Shown here: positions 44,333 through 54,600 of the stretch, piece by piece
Position numbering within the stretch: position 1 is the stretch's first letter
Layout of the letters: every line of letters begins with the position of its first letter
NCBI RefSeq assembly: GCF_003703475.1
Contig: NZ_RDQM01000005.1
Coordinates: 1 to 64,000, forward strand
Direction: 5' to 3'
Length of the DNA: 64,000 nt
Source of the DNA: Allofranklinella schreckenbergeri
Lineage (GTDB): Bacteria > Pseudomonadota > Gammaproteobacteria > Burkholderiales > Burkholderiaceae_C
Made by a program: the position numbers and the translations under genes
The notes under the pieces: model-generated
The model's database searches: none
Seen by the model: the letters and a program-made list of their open reading frames with translations, nothing else
Told to the model about the DNA's origin: nothing

Positions 44333-45475
44333 ATGGTATGGCTGTGCGTCTGGGCCTTTTTCATCTCCGCCATTGCCAGCGGGCTGCTGGTGCGCCTGGC
44401 GCGCCGGCACGCGCGCCGCTACCCCGGCGATATGCCCCAGCGGTTCCATCTGGGCGACGTGCCGCGCGTGGGCGGCCTGGCCCTGGCGCTGGGCATGGGC
44501 GCGGCCACGGTGCTGGGGCTGGTCATGACCTTGCGCGGCGACATCGCCAATTTGCAATTGGGCGCTTGGGCGCTGGTCTGGGGCGTGTGCATGGCCCCGG
44601 CCGTCGCGGGCGGCTTGCTGGAAGATGTCAGCCAGCGCATGACGGTGCGCTGGCGCTTTTTGCTCACCCTCACCAGCGCGGCGCTGGCCGTGTTCTGGCT
44701 GGGCGTGACCGTGCCGCGACTGGACATCGCCTGGCTGGACGGCCAGGCCACCCTCTGGCCCTGGCTGGGCATGGGCATTGCCCTGCTGGCCATCGCCGGG
44801 CTGCCACACGCCTTCAACATGATCGACGGCTACAACGGCCTGGCCTGCATGGTCGCCATCATCGTCGCGCTGGCGCTGGCGCACGTCAGCCTGCAAGTGG
44901 GCGACCGCTCGCTGGCGGCGATCTTTCTGGTCACGGCCGCGGCCAGCGGCGGCTTTCTGGTGTGGAACTACCCGCGCGGCCTGCTTTTTGCGGGCGATGG
45001 CGGCGCCTACCTCTGGGGCAGCGTGCTGGCCATCGGCAGCATTGCGCTGGTGCAGCGCCATGAGAGCGTTTCGCCCTGGTTTCCCGTGCTGCTGCTGATC
45101 TACCCCGTGTGGGAGACGCTGTTTTCCATGTACCGCAAATGGGTGCGCGGCGTCTCTCCCGGCGTGGCCGACGCGCTGCACTTTCACCAACTGATTTACC
45201 GCCGCATCGTGCAGCGCGTTTTCGACGACGACAACGAAACGCGCGACATGCTCATGCGCAACAACCGCACCTCGCCCTACCTCTGGGGCTTTACGGTGTT
45301 GACAGTGCTGCCCGCCACGCTGTACTGGCGCACCACCTGGGTGCTGATGCTCGGCTGCCTGCTGTTTGCCATTTGCTACACCTGGGCCTACATCGCCATC
45401 GTGCGCTTCAAAGTTCCCGCCTACATGCGCTGGCGCAACGATCCGCCGGATGATTCAGCCTCCAATCCACCTTGA
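44333..45475 (+). CDS. Undecaprenyl-phosphate glycosyl-1-phosphate transferase (WecA/MraY family)
   Basis: A 380-residue polytopic membrane protein of the family that moves a sugar-1-phosphate from a UDP-sugar to undecaprenyl phosphate, starting O-antigen or related glycans. Visible are PQRFHLGDVPRVGGLALALG, the metal-binding AFNMIDGYNGLA, FAGDGGAYLWG, and ADALHFHQLIYRR in place of the usual histidine motif. The ATG at 44333 gives MVWLCVWAFFISAIASGLLV as the first helix. It follows a GT2 gene and is close to the fused glycosyltransferase gene. Which sugar it transfers cannot be read from sequence. Confidence 0.88.
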   Translation: MVWLCVWAFFISAIASGLLVRLARRHARRYPGDMPQRFHLGDVPRVGGLALALGMGAATVLGLVMTLRGDIANLQLGAWALVWGVCMAPAVAGGLLEDVSQRMTVRWRFLLTLTSAALAVFWLGVTVPRLDIAWLDGQATLWPWLGMGIALLAIAGLPHAFNMIDGYNGLACMVAIIVALALAHVSLQVGDRSLAAIFLVTAAASGGFLVWNYPRGLLFAGDGGAYLWGSVLAIGSIALVQRHESVSPWFPVLLLIYPVWETLFSMYRKWVRGVSPGVADALHFHQLIYRRIVQRVFDDDNETRDMLMRNNRTSPYLWGFTVLTVLPATLYWRTTWVLMLGCLLFAICYTWAYIAIVRFKVPAYMRWRNDPPDDSASNPP

Positions 45476-45480
45476 TATTC

Positions 45481-45548
45481 CAATTCAAAGGAAATAAATT
45501 ATCGCCATTTCGGCATGATGGATATAAAGCAATTTTTCCCCATGAAGA
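45481..45548 (-). repeat. Dispersed intergenic palindrome, copy 11 (reverse)
   Basis: CAATTCAAAGGAAATAAA, core TCGCCATTTCGGCATG, then a decayed right arm (TTTTTCCCCATGAAG). It starts 5 bases after the stop of the WecA-like gene. Confidence 0.8.
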
Positions 45549-45900
45549 AATAACCCGAACTTGCCATCCGCAATGGCGCAAACACCTGCACACGCCACGC
45601 GCCTGAACCCATCCGGCCCGCGCAGCTTTTTCAGCTCGATACAATTGCCCCCACTTCGCGCCTGCGGCACGCGCTTGGGTCTTGAGCGCCAGCTCTGTCA
45701 AAGCCTCTTTGGTGCGTCAGCGCCCCCCCGGCGCCGCTGCCACAACGCCAGGCCTGACCCGCGCGAGGGCGGCTCGATTGGCCGCTGCACATGCCGCCCC
45801 TGCAAACGCCGCGCCTTTGCACAAACTCTCGAATACCCGCCCACCGCGCCCCACGGTGCGCCACGGTGCGCCCTACCTACCCTATTGCTTTCAAACTGCC
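45549..45900. other. Non-coding stretch upstream of fdxA
   Basis: About 350 bases hold no credible gene. On the plus strand TACAAT at 45640-45645 could be a -10 element for fdxA, with no convincing -35. A short tandem GCGCCACGGTGC-type repeat occurs just before the fdxA start. Confidence 0.4.
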
Positions 45901-46230
45901 ATGACACACGTCGTCACCGAAAACTGCATCAAATGTAAATACACCGATTGCGTGGATGTGTGTCCGGTCGACTGCTTCAAGGAAGGACCCAACTTCCTCA
46001 TCATCGACCCCGATGAATGCATCGACTGCGCCGTCTGCGTGCCCGAATGCCCCGCCGAAGCCATCTTCGCCGAAGAAGACGTACCACCCGATCAGCTCCA
46101 CTTCATCGAGCTCAACGCCGAACTCAACGCCACCTTCACCACCATCAGCAAGCGCAAACCCGCCCTGCCCGATGCCGATGACTGGAACGGCAAACCCGAC
46201 AAACTCCAATACCTGGACCGGGGCGAGTAA
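45901..46230 (+). CDS. fdxA: 7Fe ferredoxin FdxA
   Basis: The 109-residue cytosolic electron carrier begins [20 protein letters not shown]. Cysteines at 9, 17 and 50 should hold a 3Fe-4S cluster, and those at 21, 40, 43 and 46 a 4Fe-4S cluster, as in Azotobacter ferredoxin I; Cys25 matches the free cysteine there. The C-terminal about 50 residues follow the family too. A ferredoxin-NADP reductase gene lies downstream in the same direction after a palindromic repeat, suggesting a working pair. Confidence 0.95.
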   Translation: MTHVVTENCIKCKYTDCVDVCPVDCFKEGPNFLIIDPDECIDCAVCVPECPAEAIFAEEDVPPDQLHFIELNAELNATFTTISKRKPALPDADDWNGKPDKLQYLDRGE

Positions 46231-46266
46231 GCACCCGCAGCTCCCGCCTGACCCATCAATTTTATA

Positions 46267-46333
46267 TTTTAAAAAGAAAATAAATCAACAAATTTAGGCA
46301 ATATATACAATATACTTAATTTCTTTTGATATA
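46267..46333 (-). repeat. Dispersed intergenic palindrome, copy 12 (reverse, decayed)
   Basis: TTTTAAAAAGAAAATAAATC, core AACAAATTTAGGCAAT, TTAATTTCTTTTGATAT. It lies between fdxA and its reductase gene. The local sequence is far more AT-rich than the neighbouring genes. Confidence 0.65.
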
Positions 46334-46376
46334 GAAATATCTCTTTCTTCGCACCCCATCGCCCACATCCAGCCGC

Positions 46377-47504
46377 ATGCTCGCCCAGCCCAACGCCCCC
46401 CCGATCGAAACCGATGTCGTCGTCGTGGGCGCCGGGCCTGCGGGGCTGTTCCAGATCTTTCAGCTTGGGCTGCTGGGCCTGAGCTGCCACGCCATCGAGG
46501 CCCTGCCCCATCCTGGCGGCCAGTGCATCGAGCTGTATCCGCACAAGCCCATTTACGACATCCCCGCGCTGGCCCAGGTCAGCGGCGCCCAGTTGGCCGC
46601 GCAACTGCACCAGCAATTGGCCCCCTTCCCCATCCAATGGCACTGGGGCCAAACCGTGCAGGCCGTGGAAGACGCCCCCGAGATCGGCCCCGGCTGGCTG
46701 CGCGTGCGCGCGGCCACCGCCCTGGGCCAACCAGGTGCGACCATCCACGCCAAAGCCGTCGTCCTCGCCCTGGGCCCCGGCGCTTTTGTGCCCCGCTTGC
46801 CCAGGCTGGAAGGGCTGGAGGCCCTGCTGGCCGCACAAACCCAAGTCTTCGTGCAATCACACGACCAGGCCGCTCCGCTGGCGGGCCAGCGCGTCGTCAT
46901 CTACGGCGGCGACGAAGCCGCCGTCGCCAAAGCCCTGCAACTGGCCCAATTGCCCCAGGCCCAGCGCCCCGTGCACATTGCTCTGCTGCACCGGCGCGAC
47001 GCCTTCCGCGCCGACGATGCCGCCCTGGCGCAACTGCAAACCCTGCGCGAGGCCGGCCGCCTCCACGTTGTGACCGGTCAACTGGAGCAGCTTGGCATGG
47101 CCCACAGCGGCCCAGCGCCCCACGGCGATGCGCCCACGCTGCAATCGCTGCACCTGCTCACCCCCGAGGGCAGCAGCGCGCCACTGCCGCTGGACATCCT
47201 GCTGCTCTACCAAGGCCTGGCCCCCAAACTCGGCGCCGCACTGCAATGGGGGCTGGAGCTGGAGGCCAAGCACATCGTGGTCAACCCCGCCACCCTGCAA
47301 ACCAGCCGCGAGGGCATTTACGCCATTGGCGACATCGCCCGCTACCCCGGCAAGCGCAAGCTCATCGCCTGCGGCTTTCACGAAGCCATCCTCTGCGCCT
47401 TCGCCATCGCGCAGGCCATTCAGGGCAAACCCCTGCTCACCCAATACACCACCACCAGCACACAATTGCTGGAGCGGCTGGGCCAGCCAACCACCACTCG
47501 CTGA
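46377..47504 (+). CDS. Ferredoxin-NADP reductase (thioredoxin-reductase-like type)
   Basis: This 375-residue flavoprotein has the FAD-binding VVVVGAGPAGLFQIFQLG, HPGGQCIELYPHKPIYDIP (typical of the TrxR-like FNR2 group), a second nucleotide-binding segment (VVIYGGDEAAVAKAL, altered from the usual GGGDSA), and YAIGDIARYPGKRKLIACGF. The CxxC pair of thioredoxin reductase is absent, as expected for FNR. It should pass electrons between NADPH and ferredoxin, here plausibly FdxA encoded just upstream. The altered NADPH motif is a small oddity. Confidence 0.9.
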   Translation: MLAQPNAPPIETDVVVVGAGPAGLFQIFQLGLLGLSCHAIEALPHPGGQCIELYPHKPIYDIPALAQVSGAQLAAQLHQQLAPFPIQWHWGQTVQAVEDAPEIGPGWLRVRAATALGQPGATIHAKAVVLALGPGAFVPRLPRLEGLEALLAAQTQVFVQSHDQAAPLAGQRVVIYGGDEAAVAKALQLAQLPQAQRPVHIALLHRRDAFRADDAALAQLQTLREAGRLHVVTGQLEQLGMAHSGPAPHGDAPTLQSLHLLTPEGSSAPLPLDILLLYQGLAPKLGAALQWGLELEAKHIVVNPATLQTSREGIYAIGDIARYPGKRKLIACGFHEAILCAFAIAQAIQGKPLLTQYTTTSTQLLERLGQPTTTR

Positions 47505-47554
47505 CAGCCCTCCGTTCACCCCACAACCCGCACCCCGCAACACCGCCAAGCCCC

Positions 47555-48322
47555 ATGACCGGCCTGATCTCCACCACCTTGCGATGCTTCAAAAACGCCC
47601 TGGGCCTACACGCCCCCGAAGCGCCCGCACCACGCCTGAACCTGGGCTGCGGCCACGACTACCGCGAGGGCTACGTCAACATCGACCTCAACAGCGCCCA
47701 CAAGGTGGACTTGCAATCCGACGTCGCTGATTTGCGCGCCATCGCCGACAACTCCTGCACCGAAGTGCTGGCGCAAGACGTGCTCGAACACCTCGGTCGC
47801 CACCGCAGCCAAACCGCTTTGCGCGAATGGAACCGCGTGCTCCAAAGCGGCGGCGCACTGTTCTTGCGCGTGCCCAGCCTGCTGGACCTGCTGGGCCTGC
47901 TGCAACACCCCGACTGGCAAAGCTACGAGCAGCAAAAACGACTCATCCAATGCCTTTACGGCACCCAAGGCTACGAAGGCGACTTTCACCTCAACGGTTA
48001 CACCGAAACCACCCTGCGCCAGGAACTGGCCGACGCAGGCTTCACCATCACCCGGCTGGATGTGGAGGACGGCTGGCTCTTCACCGTCACCGCCTACAAA
48101 ACACGGCACGCCCCGCCCGACCCCATCCTCAGCACCGATTCAGACCAGGCCTTTTTGGAGCAAGCCTACTTACGCCTGCTCGGCCGGGAACCCGACGCTT
48201 CCGGCCTGCAACACTACCTCGCCCTCCTGGCGCAAGGCATCGACCGCGAAGCCGTGCTGGACACCATCGCCCAAAGCGAGGAAAGCCGCCACAGGCATGC
48301 GCCCGAGGACAAAAACGCTTAA
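47555..48322 (+). CDS. SAM methyltransferase with C-terminal DUF4214 domain
   Basis: The 255-residue protein has a class I methyltransferase fold (LNLGCGHDYREGYVNIDLN near 28-46, then VLAQDVLEHLGRH and REWNRVLQSGGALFLRVPS), followed by DQAFLEQAYLRLLGREPDAS and GLQHYLALLAQG near residues 197-235, the DUF4214 pattern. DUF4214 often accompanies surface-glycan enzymes and large secreted proteins, so it probably methylates a sugar or glycan intermediate. The gene starts 50 bases after the FNR gene; the frame stays open far upstream but the conserved start is the ATG at 47555. A decayed palindromic repeat begins 4 bases after its stop. Confidence 0.85.
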   Translation: MTGLISTTLRCFKNALGLHAPEAPAPRLNLGCGHDYREGYVNIDLNSAHKVDLQSDVADLRAIADNSCTEVLAQDVLEHLGRHRSQTALREWNRVLQSGGALFLRVPSLLDLLGLLQHPDWQSYEQQKRLIQCLYGTQGYEGDFHLNGYTETTLRQELADAGFTITRLDVEDGWLFTVTAYKTRHAPPDPILSTDSDQAFLEQAYLRLLGREPDASGLQHYLALLAQGIDREAVLDTIAQSEESRHRHAPEDKNA

Positions 48323-48326
48323 TTAC

Positions 48327-48392
48327 AAATCAAAAGATAATTGAATTCATTTATATCAAGCCATAATTGAGAATTTCTATATCCTATGATCT
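48327..48392 (+). repeat. Dispersed intergenic palindrome, copy 13 (forward, decayed)
   Basis: AAATCAAAAGATAATTGAAT, core AAGCCATAATTGAG, TTTCTATATCCTATGATC. Recognisable by the arms and spacing but poorly conserved. Confidence 0.5.
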
Positions 48393-48481
48393 AGAATAAA
48401 AACAGCCGTAAGGACTCTGAACAGGCGCTGAGCGCCATGCCTTTCAAAGTCCTGCCCGCTGCGCGCCCAAGCGCCTGCACA

Positions 48482-48519
48482 CCCTCTCCCGATTGCGGGA
48501 GAAGGTTGGAGTGAGGGCG
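48482..48519. repeat. CCCTCTCCC-type short inverted repeat
   Basis: CCCTCTCCCGATTGCGGGAG is followed by AAGGTTGGAGTGAGGGCG. It closely resembles a short repeat I know to be scattered between genes in many proteobacteria. It lies in a 350-base non-coding stretch (48323-48673) that holds no gene. Confidence 0.55.
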
Positions 48520-48607
48520 TACGCCCGCCAGGGCGCAAGAAAGTCAGGCACAGCTCCCCCCATCCCAGCATCGCTGCGGCGTTTCCCAATGATCGCGGCC
48601 ACACCAT

Positions 48608-48650
48608 CAAAAAAGGCCTTGAAGGGGCATCCCCCCTCAAGGCCTTTGTC
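48608..48650 (-). terminator. Terminator of the giant repeat protein gene
   Basis: AAAGGCCTTGA (48612-48622) pairs perfectly with TCAAGGCCTTT (48637-48647), extended by GGGG/CCCC past one bulge. On the minus strand a run of seven Ts follows. It lies 24 bases beyond the stop codon. Confidence 0.9.
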
Positions 48651-48673
48651 ATTGCGTCAACGCTTGGCGCCGA

Positions 48674-51600
48674 TTACTTGCGGCCAAACCTTGCGCGGTA
48701 CGCCAGCATCCACATCGCCAGCATGACCAGCAACACCGCCCATGGGGCATTGGCTGGCACCGGCACTGCCGAAGCAGGCGGCGTGGGCTGCTGCAAGGAC
48801 GGTGGCATCACACTGGCCTGGTTATTGGCATGCACACTGTCACTCGACGCCGTGCTCACCGTCACCACGTTCAGGTAATCACCCGTCGCGTTCACTGTGG
48901 CCACAACCTTCAGCGTGGCGCTGGCGCCATTGACCAAAGTGCCCACCTTCCAGATCGGCGCTGCAAACGTGCCCACGCTTGGCGTTGCCGACACCAGCGT
49001 ATAACCGCTGGGCAGCGCCTCAGTGACCTGGACATCCAAGGCATCCGAAGGGCCATGGTTCTTCACGGTGATGGTGAAGGTCACCTTATCGCCCGCGGCC
49101 ACCACGCCAGGCTCCACCGTCTTGAGCACCCCCATGTCGGCCACGCCGGCCACGACCACCGTCGCCGTTGCGCTATCGCACACGGTGCTGGCCGCAACCA
49201 GGCAAATCGTGTACGGATAGGTGTAAGTGCCAGGCGTCGTGCCAGGGGTCACGGTAATCGTGCCATCGGCATCCATGGTGATCGCCCCTTCAGCCGGCTG
49301 GGGTGCCTGGCCAGGAATGAGCTTCACGTTGGAAGCATCCGCCGGGCCGCCAACGGCCGTATCCAGGCCACCGCCGTTATCACCCAGCACCGATGGCGTC
49401 TTGCCGCCTTCTTTGCCTGCGATGGGCTTCATCTCATCGTCCGTGGCATGGATCAAGGTCACAGCGCCCACCGTCACTTTGGCAACGGCTTCATCGCACA
49501 CCGTGTCATTCGGTGCCTTCAGGCAAATCTTGTAGCTGTACTCGTAATCGCCCGGCGTTGTGCCTGCCGCGATCGTGAGCGTGCCATCCGGATTCATCTT
49601 GATCGAGCCTTTGGCGGGCTGCTGCGAGAGCTTGCCCGGCGTCAGCGTAACGTTGCTGCCCGTGGCAGGCTGGCCATTGGCCGTGTCGCCAACCAACACC
49701 GAAGGCGTGGTCGTCGGCTTGTCACCAGGCACAGTGCCAAAGCTGTCGTTGACGGCGTCAATCACCGGCGTGCTGGGGGTGCCCACCGTCACTTTGGCAA
49801 CGGCTTCATCGCACACCGTGTCATTCGGTGCCTTCAGACAAATCTTGTAGCTGTACTCGTAATCGCCCGGCGTTGTGCCTGCCGTGATCGTGAGCGTGCC
49901 ATCCGGATTCATCTTGATCGAGCCTTTGGCGGGCTGCTGCGAGAGCTTGCCCGGCGTCAGCGTGACGTTGCTGCCTGTGGCAGGCTGGCCATTGGCCGTG
50001 TCGCCAACCAACACCGAAGGCGTGGTCGTCGGCTTGTCACCAGGCACAGTGCCAAAGCTGTCGTTGACGGCGTCAATCACCGGCGTGCTGGGGGTGCCCA
50101 CCGTCACTTTGGCAACGGCTTCATCGCACACCGTGTCATTCGGTGCCTTCAGACAAATCTTGTAGCTGTACTCGTAATCGCCCGGCGTTGTGCCTGCCGT
50201 GATCGTGAGCGTGCCATCCGGATTCATCTTGATCGAGCCTTTGGCGGGCTGCTGCGAGAGCTTGCCCGGCGTCAGCGTGACGTTGCTGCCTGTGGCAGGC
50301 TGGCCATTGGCCGTGTCGCCAACCAACACCGAAGGCGTGGTCGTCGGCTTGTCACCAGGCACAGTGCCAAAGCTGTCGTTGACTGCATCGATATGAACAG
50401 TTGGCGGTGGTGGTGGTGGTGGTGGTGGTGGTGGTGGCACAGGATTGACCACTTTCACTTTAGCCAAAGCGGTATCGCACACCGTGTCATTCGGCGCTTT
50501 CAGGCAAATCTTGTAGCTGTACTCGTAATCGCCCGGCGTTGTGCCTGCCGCGATCGTGAGCGTACCGCTGGCATCCATCACGATGGAGCCTGTGGCAGGC
50601 AACGTGGACAGAGTGCCTGGGGTCAGCGTGACATTGGTCAACGAAGCATTAACACCATTAGCCTGATCCGGTGTCGTGCCATTGGGGCCAACCAGCACCG
50701 AAGGCAAGGTGTGCGCGACGTTGTTGGTCTTGGTGCCATAGTTGTCGTCAATGGCGTCGACTGTTGGGGCCGGACCGGTAGCTGCCTGTACTTTCACTTT
50801 CGCAACCGCAATGTCACACACCGTGTCATGGGGCGCTTTCAGGCAAATCGTATAAACGAACTGGTAATCGCCCGGCGTCGTGCCTGCAGCAATGGTGATT
50901 TCCCCGCTGCTATTCATGGCAATCGCACCGTTTGCTGGCGTTACCGACGGCGCTCCAGGCGTCAACGTCACATTGGCAAGCGTTGCATTCACCCCCGCAT
51001 CGGCCTTGTCCGGTGTCGAAACGGGACCCACCAACACCGAGGGCAAGGTGTGTGCCACGTTGTTGGGCTTGGCACCGTAGTCGTCATCAATCGCATCAAT
51101 GCTGGGCTCCGTTCCCGACGCAGCAGTCACTCGCACTTTGGCGACGGCGGTATCGCACACCGTGTCATTGGGAGCCTTCAGGCAAATCTTGTAGGTGAAC
51201 GTGTATTCACCCGGTGTCGTGCCCGCCGCAATGATGATGACACCATCGCTATCCATGGCGATATAGCCTGCCGCCGGCACCGTCGAGGGTGCGCCAGCAG
51301 TCAGCGTGACATCCGAAGCTGCCGCAGCCACTCCTCCAACCATGTCTGGCGTGCTGCCAGGGCCGGTCAAAACGGAAGGCAATGTGTGCAGCTTGTTGTT
51401 TTCCTTCACGCCATAGTCGTCGTCAATAGCGTCAATGGCTGCTGGAGCAGAAGGCACGACTGTAGCTGTATCGCTATCGTCGCCCGCGCTGTAATCCGGC
51501 GTCGTAGTCGAAACAGTTGCCGTGTTGGCGTAAGGGCCTGTTGCATTCACTTTGGCTTTGATCGTCAGTGTTGCACTGGCTCCATTCGCAAGCGCGCCAA

Positions 51601-54600
51601 TCGTCCATGTCGGCGCTGTATAAGCCCCAATAGACGGGTTCGCGCTCACCAACGCAAAACCGGCAGGCAATTGCTCTTGCACTTTCACATTGGCTGCACT
51701 TTCCGGACCTCTGTTCTGCACTTTGACAGTGAAGGTCACCTCCGCACCGATAGCGGCCGCAGGGTTATCCACTGTTTTCACCAAGCTGACATTCGCTTGC
51801 CCTGGAGGAGCAGGAGGACCAGCAACCACCTTCACTTTGGCTTCCGCATTCGCGCAGGTGGCAGCATTGGGATCCTTCAGGCAGATCTTGTAGCTGTATG
51901 TGTAAGTGCCAGGGGTCGTGGCGCTCTTGACAGTGATAACACCGTTGGCATCCATGGTGATACCGCCATCTGCTGGCGTGGCAGAGAGTGTGCCTGGCGT
52001 CAAAGTCACGTTGGCGGGCGTCGCAGGTACCCCATTAGCCGTGTCCGGCGTTGTGCCCGGACCTTGCAACACCGTTACCAGAGTGTGTACTTGATCGTTG
52101 ACCACCGTACCGTAGTCATCGTTAAAGGCGGCAATGGCCGGAGTGGGCTGGGGGCTACCTGTGACCGTCACCTTGGCGGTTGCAGTCGAGCACGTAGTTT
52201 GATGCGGCGCCTTCAGGCAGATTGTGTAACCGTAGGTGTAGCTGCCCGGTGTCGTACCCGCAGCGATGGTGATCACCCCATCGTTATTCATCGAAATAGA
52301 ACCAGTTGCAGGTACGTTCGACAACGCCCCGGGGGTCAAATCGACGTTACCAGTAGGACCTGTTGCGGCATTTGCACCATTGGCTTTGTCAGGCGTAGAG
52401 CCTGGGCCAACCAATACCGAAGGCAGGGTCTGAACGACGTTATTAGGCTTATTGCCATAGTCATCATCAATTGCCTGAATGGTTGGTGCCACAGGCTTCA
52501 ACTCGCCAAAGTTGTAATTTTTGCCCGCACCATTGTTCGTCAACAGAATATTGACGATGCTGCTGGGCAACGTACCTTGTGCGCTGGCAGTACCGCCTCC
52601 ATTACCTGCTGTGGTCTTGCCATCGTTGTAACCAGCGGGTTGGGTGAGCTGCACCAAGCTGTACAAGCCATCTGCCAGGCCTTGGAAGGCAAAAGCGCCA
52701 TCCGTTGCCCCACTCGTAGCCGTGCGCGTAACCAATTGGTCATCGCCCGTGCAAGAAGGCGGCGACGTGGTCATGTTCATGGCTGTGGTATCCACCGTGC
52801 CATTTGCGCCTGCAACGCAGCCATACAGGGTGATGGTGTTGTTCGCGATACCCGCTTCCCCTCCCTCTAACTGGCCATTGTCATTCGCGTCTTCGTAAAC
52901 ATGGCCCGCCAGACTATTGCCTGCAATGCGAACAGGCTGCTGCGACTGGGCATAGACATATTGCAAGCTGCTTGCTGGATCAGGTGAGTGACCACCCACG
53001 CTGTTGTTGAAAATATCTCCGCCTTTGGCAATATTGGCATCGGTCGAGAAGTTCAAAAGCACAACATAGCCCTTACCGCCAGCCAGCGTTGAAACACCGG
53101 GCTGGATACGCACCGCTGTCACAGCCGCCATGTTAGCGGGGCAGCCTGCTGAGCCGAATGCAGTCTCCAAACACCATTTCGTTGCGCCAGCACTGCCGTT
53201 GCTGGGGTGGCGAGGATCATTCTGGACCTGGTCGGGCGTGCGATTGGTGTAGTAAATCTGCGCCGCAGCGTCATCGGCTGGCTTCACAACGCCTTTCAAT
53301 GCGTAGGCGCCAGCATCAAATGTCGAACCCGGGTTGCGGCTCAAAGCCGAGTCGCCAACATAAGGCAAGATATCAATCCAGTGGGGGATATCAGGGGCAC
53401 TGACATCCACCAGCGCGGTGTATTTCAGCTCATACTGAAAATCCTCGCCAGCCGTGATGGCAGGGGTGGTTGTACGCTTCTCGATACGGAAACCCGGAGC
53501 AGTTCTCACTCGGATATCGGCCACACTGGCTTTGGCACAATCGCCGAAACCATTAGCCACACTAAACGTACATGCAGCTTCGTAGTCGTTAACACCGCCA
53601 TCCACGGCGACGTGGTTACGCAAAGAAGAGTCATTGGCAACGCCAAGATCCACGACCGCGTCAAACTCAATCGCACCAAGCTGAGCGCCAGCATCGCTGT
53701 CTGCGCCTTGGTATGGTGTTTTCTCACCAAGATCCCAAGTCAACGTGGTGTAGCCCGCCGCAGGCGTGTTGGCTGCCACTGTGGGAGCCACAGTGGCACT
53801 ACCTGATTGGTAGGCCAGCCCCGGTGGCAGCACATCCGTCACCGTATAGTTGGCCTTTATTGGCGGGAAAGTGGTTGCGAAACGCGGCTCCAGACGATAT
53901 CTGACCGTCGATCCTGCCGAAACTGGCGTTGTATCGGTATCTGCCGGACTTGCCACCGTTTTCTTCACGCGAGAGATGGTACGGGAGGGAACAACCACCA
54001 AGTGATCACGCAACCGCGTGTCATCAATCTCAGCCAAGTTCGCGCTGCCGCTGCCGGCATCGCCCCTGTTGCGGATCACAGCGCCTGCGGGGATGGGGGC
54101 GTCCTTCACACGCTGGGCGCCTCCCTCTACATCAATGGTTTCCGCCCAAGTTTCACGCAGCACCAACCCCCGCACATACAAGTAATGCGCATCACCTGCA
54201 CGCATGCGTGGAATATCGGCACGCACATACACCAAACCACCAGCTTGCTCGGCTTCATTCTTGCTGCCATGCCATGTGATACCGGGGTCATTACACTTAG
54301 CCGTTCCGTACGCGGAGGTGCCTATAGAGGAGCCTGCATACTCCCCCGTAGCGGTGCCAGTACTAGGGAAAAACTTCCCGGCATTGCGCGAGCCGTATTT
54401 AACAGTATTGTCCTGACCATAACTGCGCACACCGAACACCACAGGATCAAGATCAAACGCCGTGCGGTCGATGATTTCGCACAGGTAAGCATCGACATGA
54501 TCGGTGGCCCCCGAATTGTTGTACACCACACGACTGCTCACCACCTGCCCTTTGGCCATGTGGTTGACGTGGCGATCGCCATTCACGCCAGGGTCTTCCA

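Noticed and set aside
46523-47554. Long upstream extension of the DUF4214 methyltransferase frame
   Set aside because: The extension lies in another frame of the FNR gene and has an Arg/Pro-rich composition. The family starts at the ATG at 47555.
49466-50395. CRISPR-like array
   Set aside because: The repeats are 315 bp with no spacers and are translated as protein units.
48830-52870. Plus-strand open frame of 1346 codons opposite the giant surface protein gene
   Set aside because: It is the mirror of a long repeat-rich coding region with few stops on the opposite strand. It has no signal peptide, no domain and is full of His/Arg low complexity, while the minus-strand frame has clear domains.
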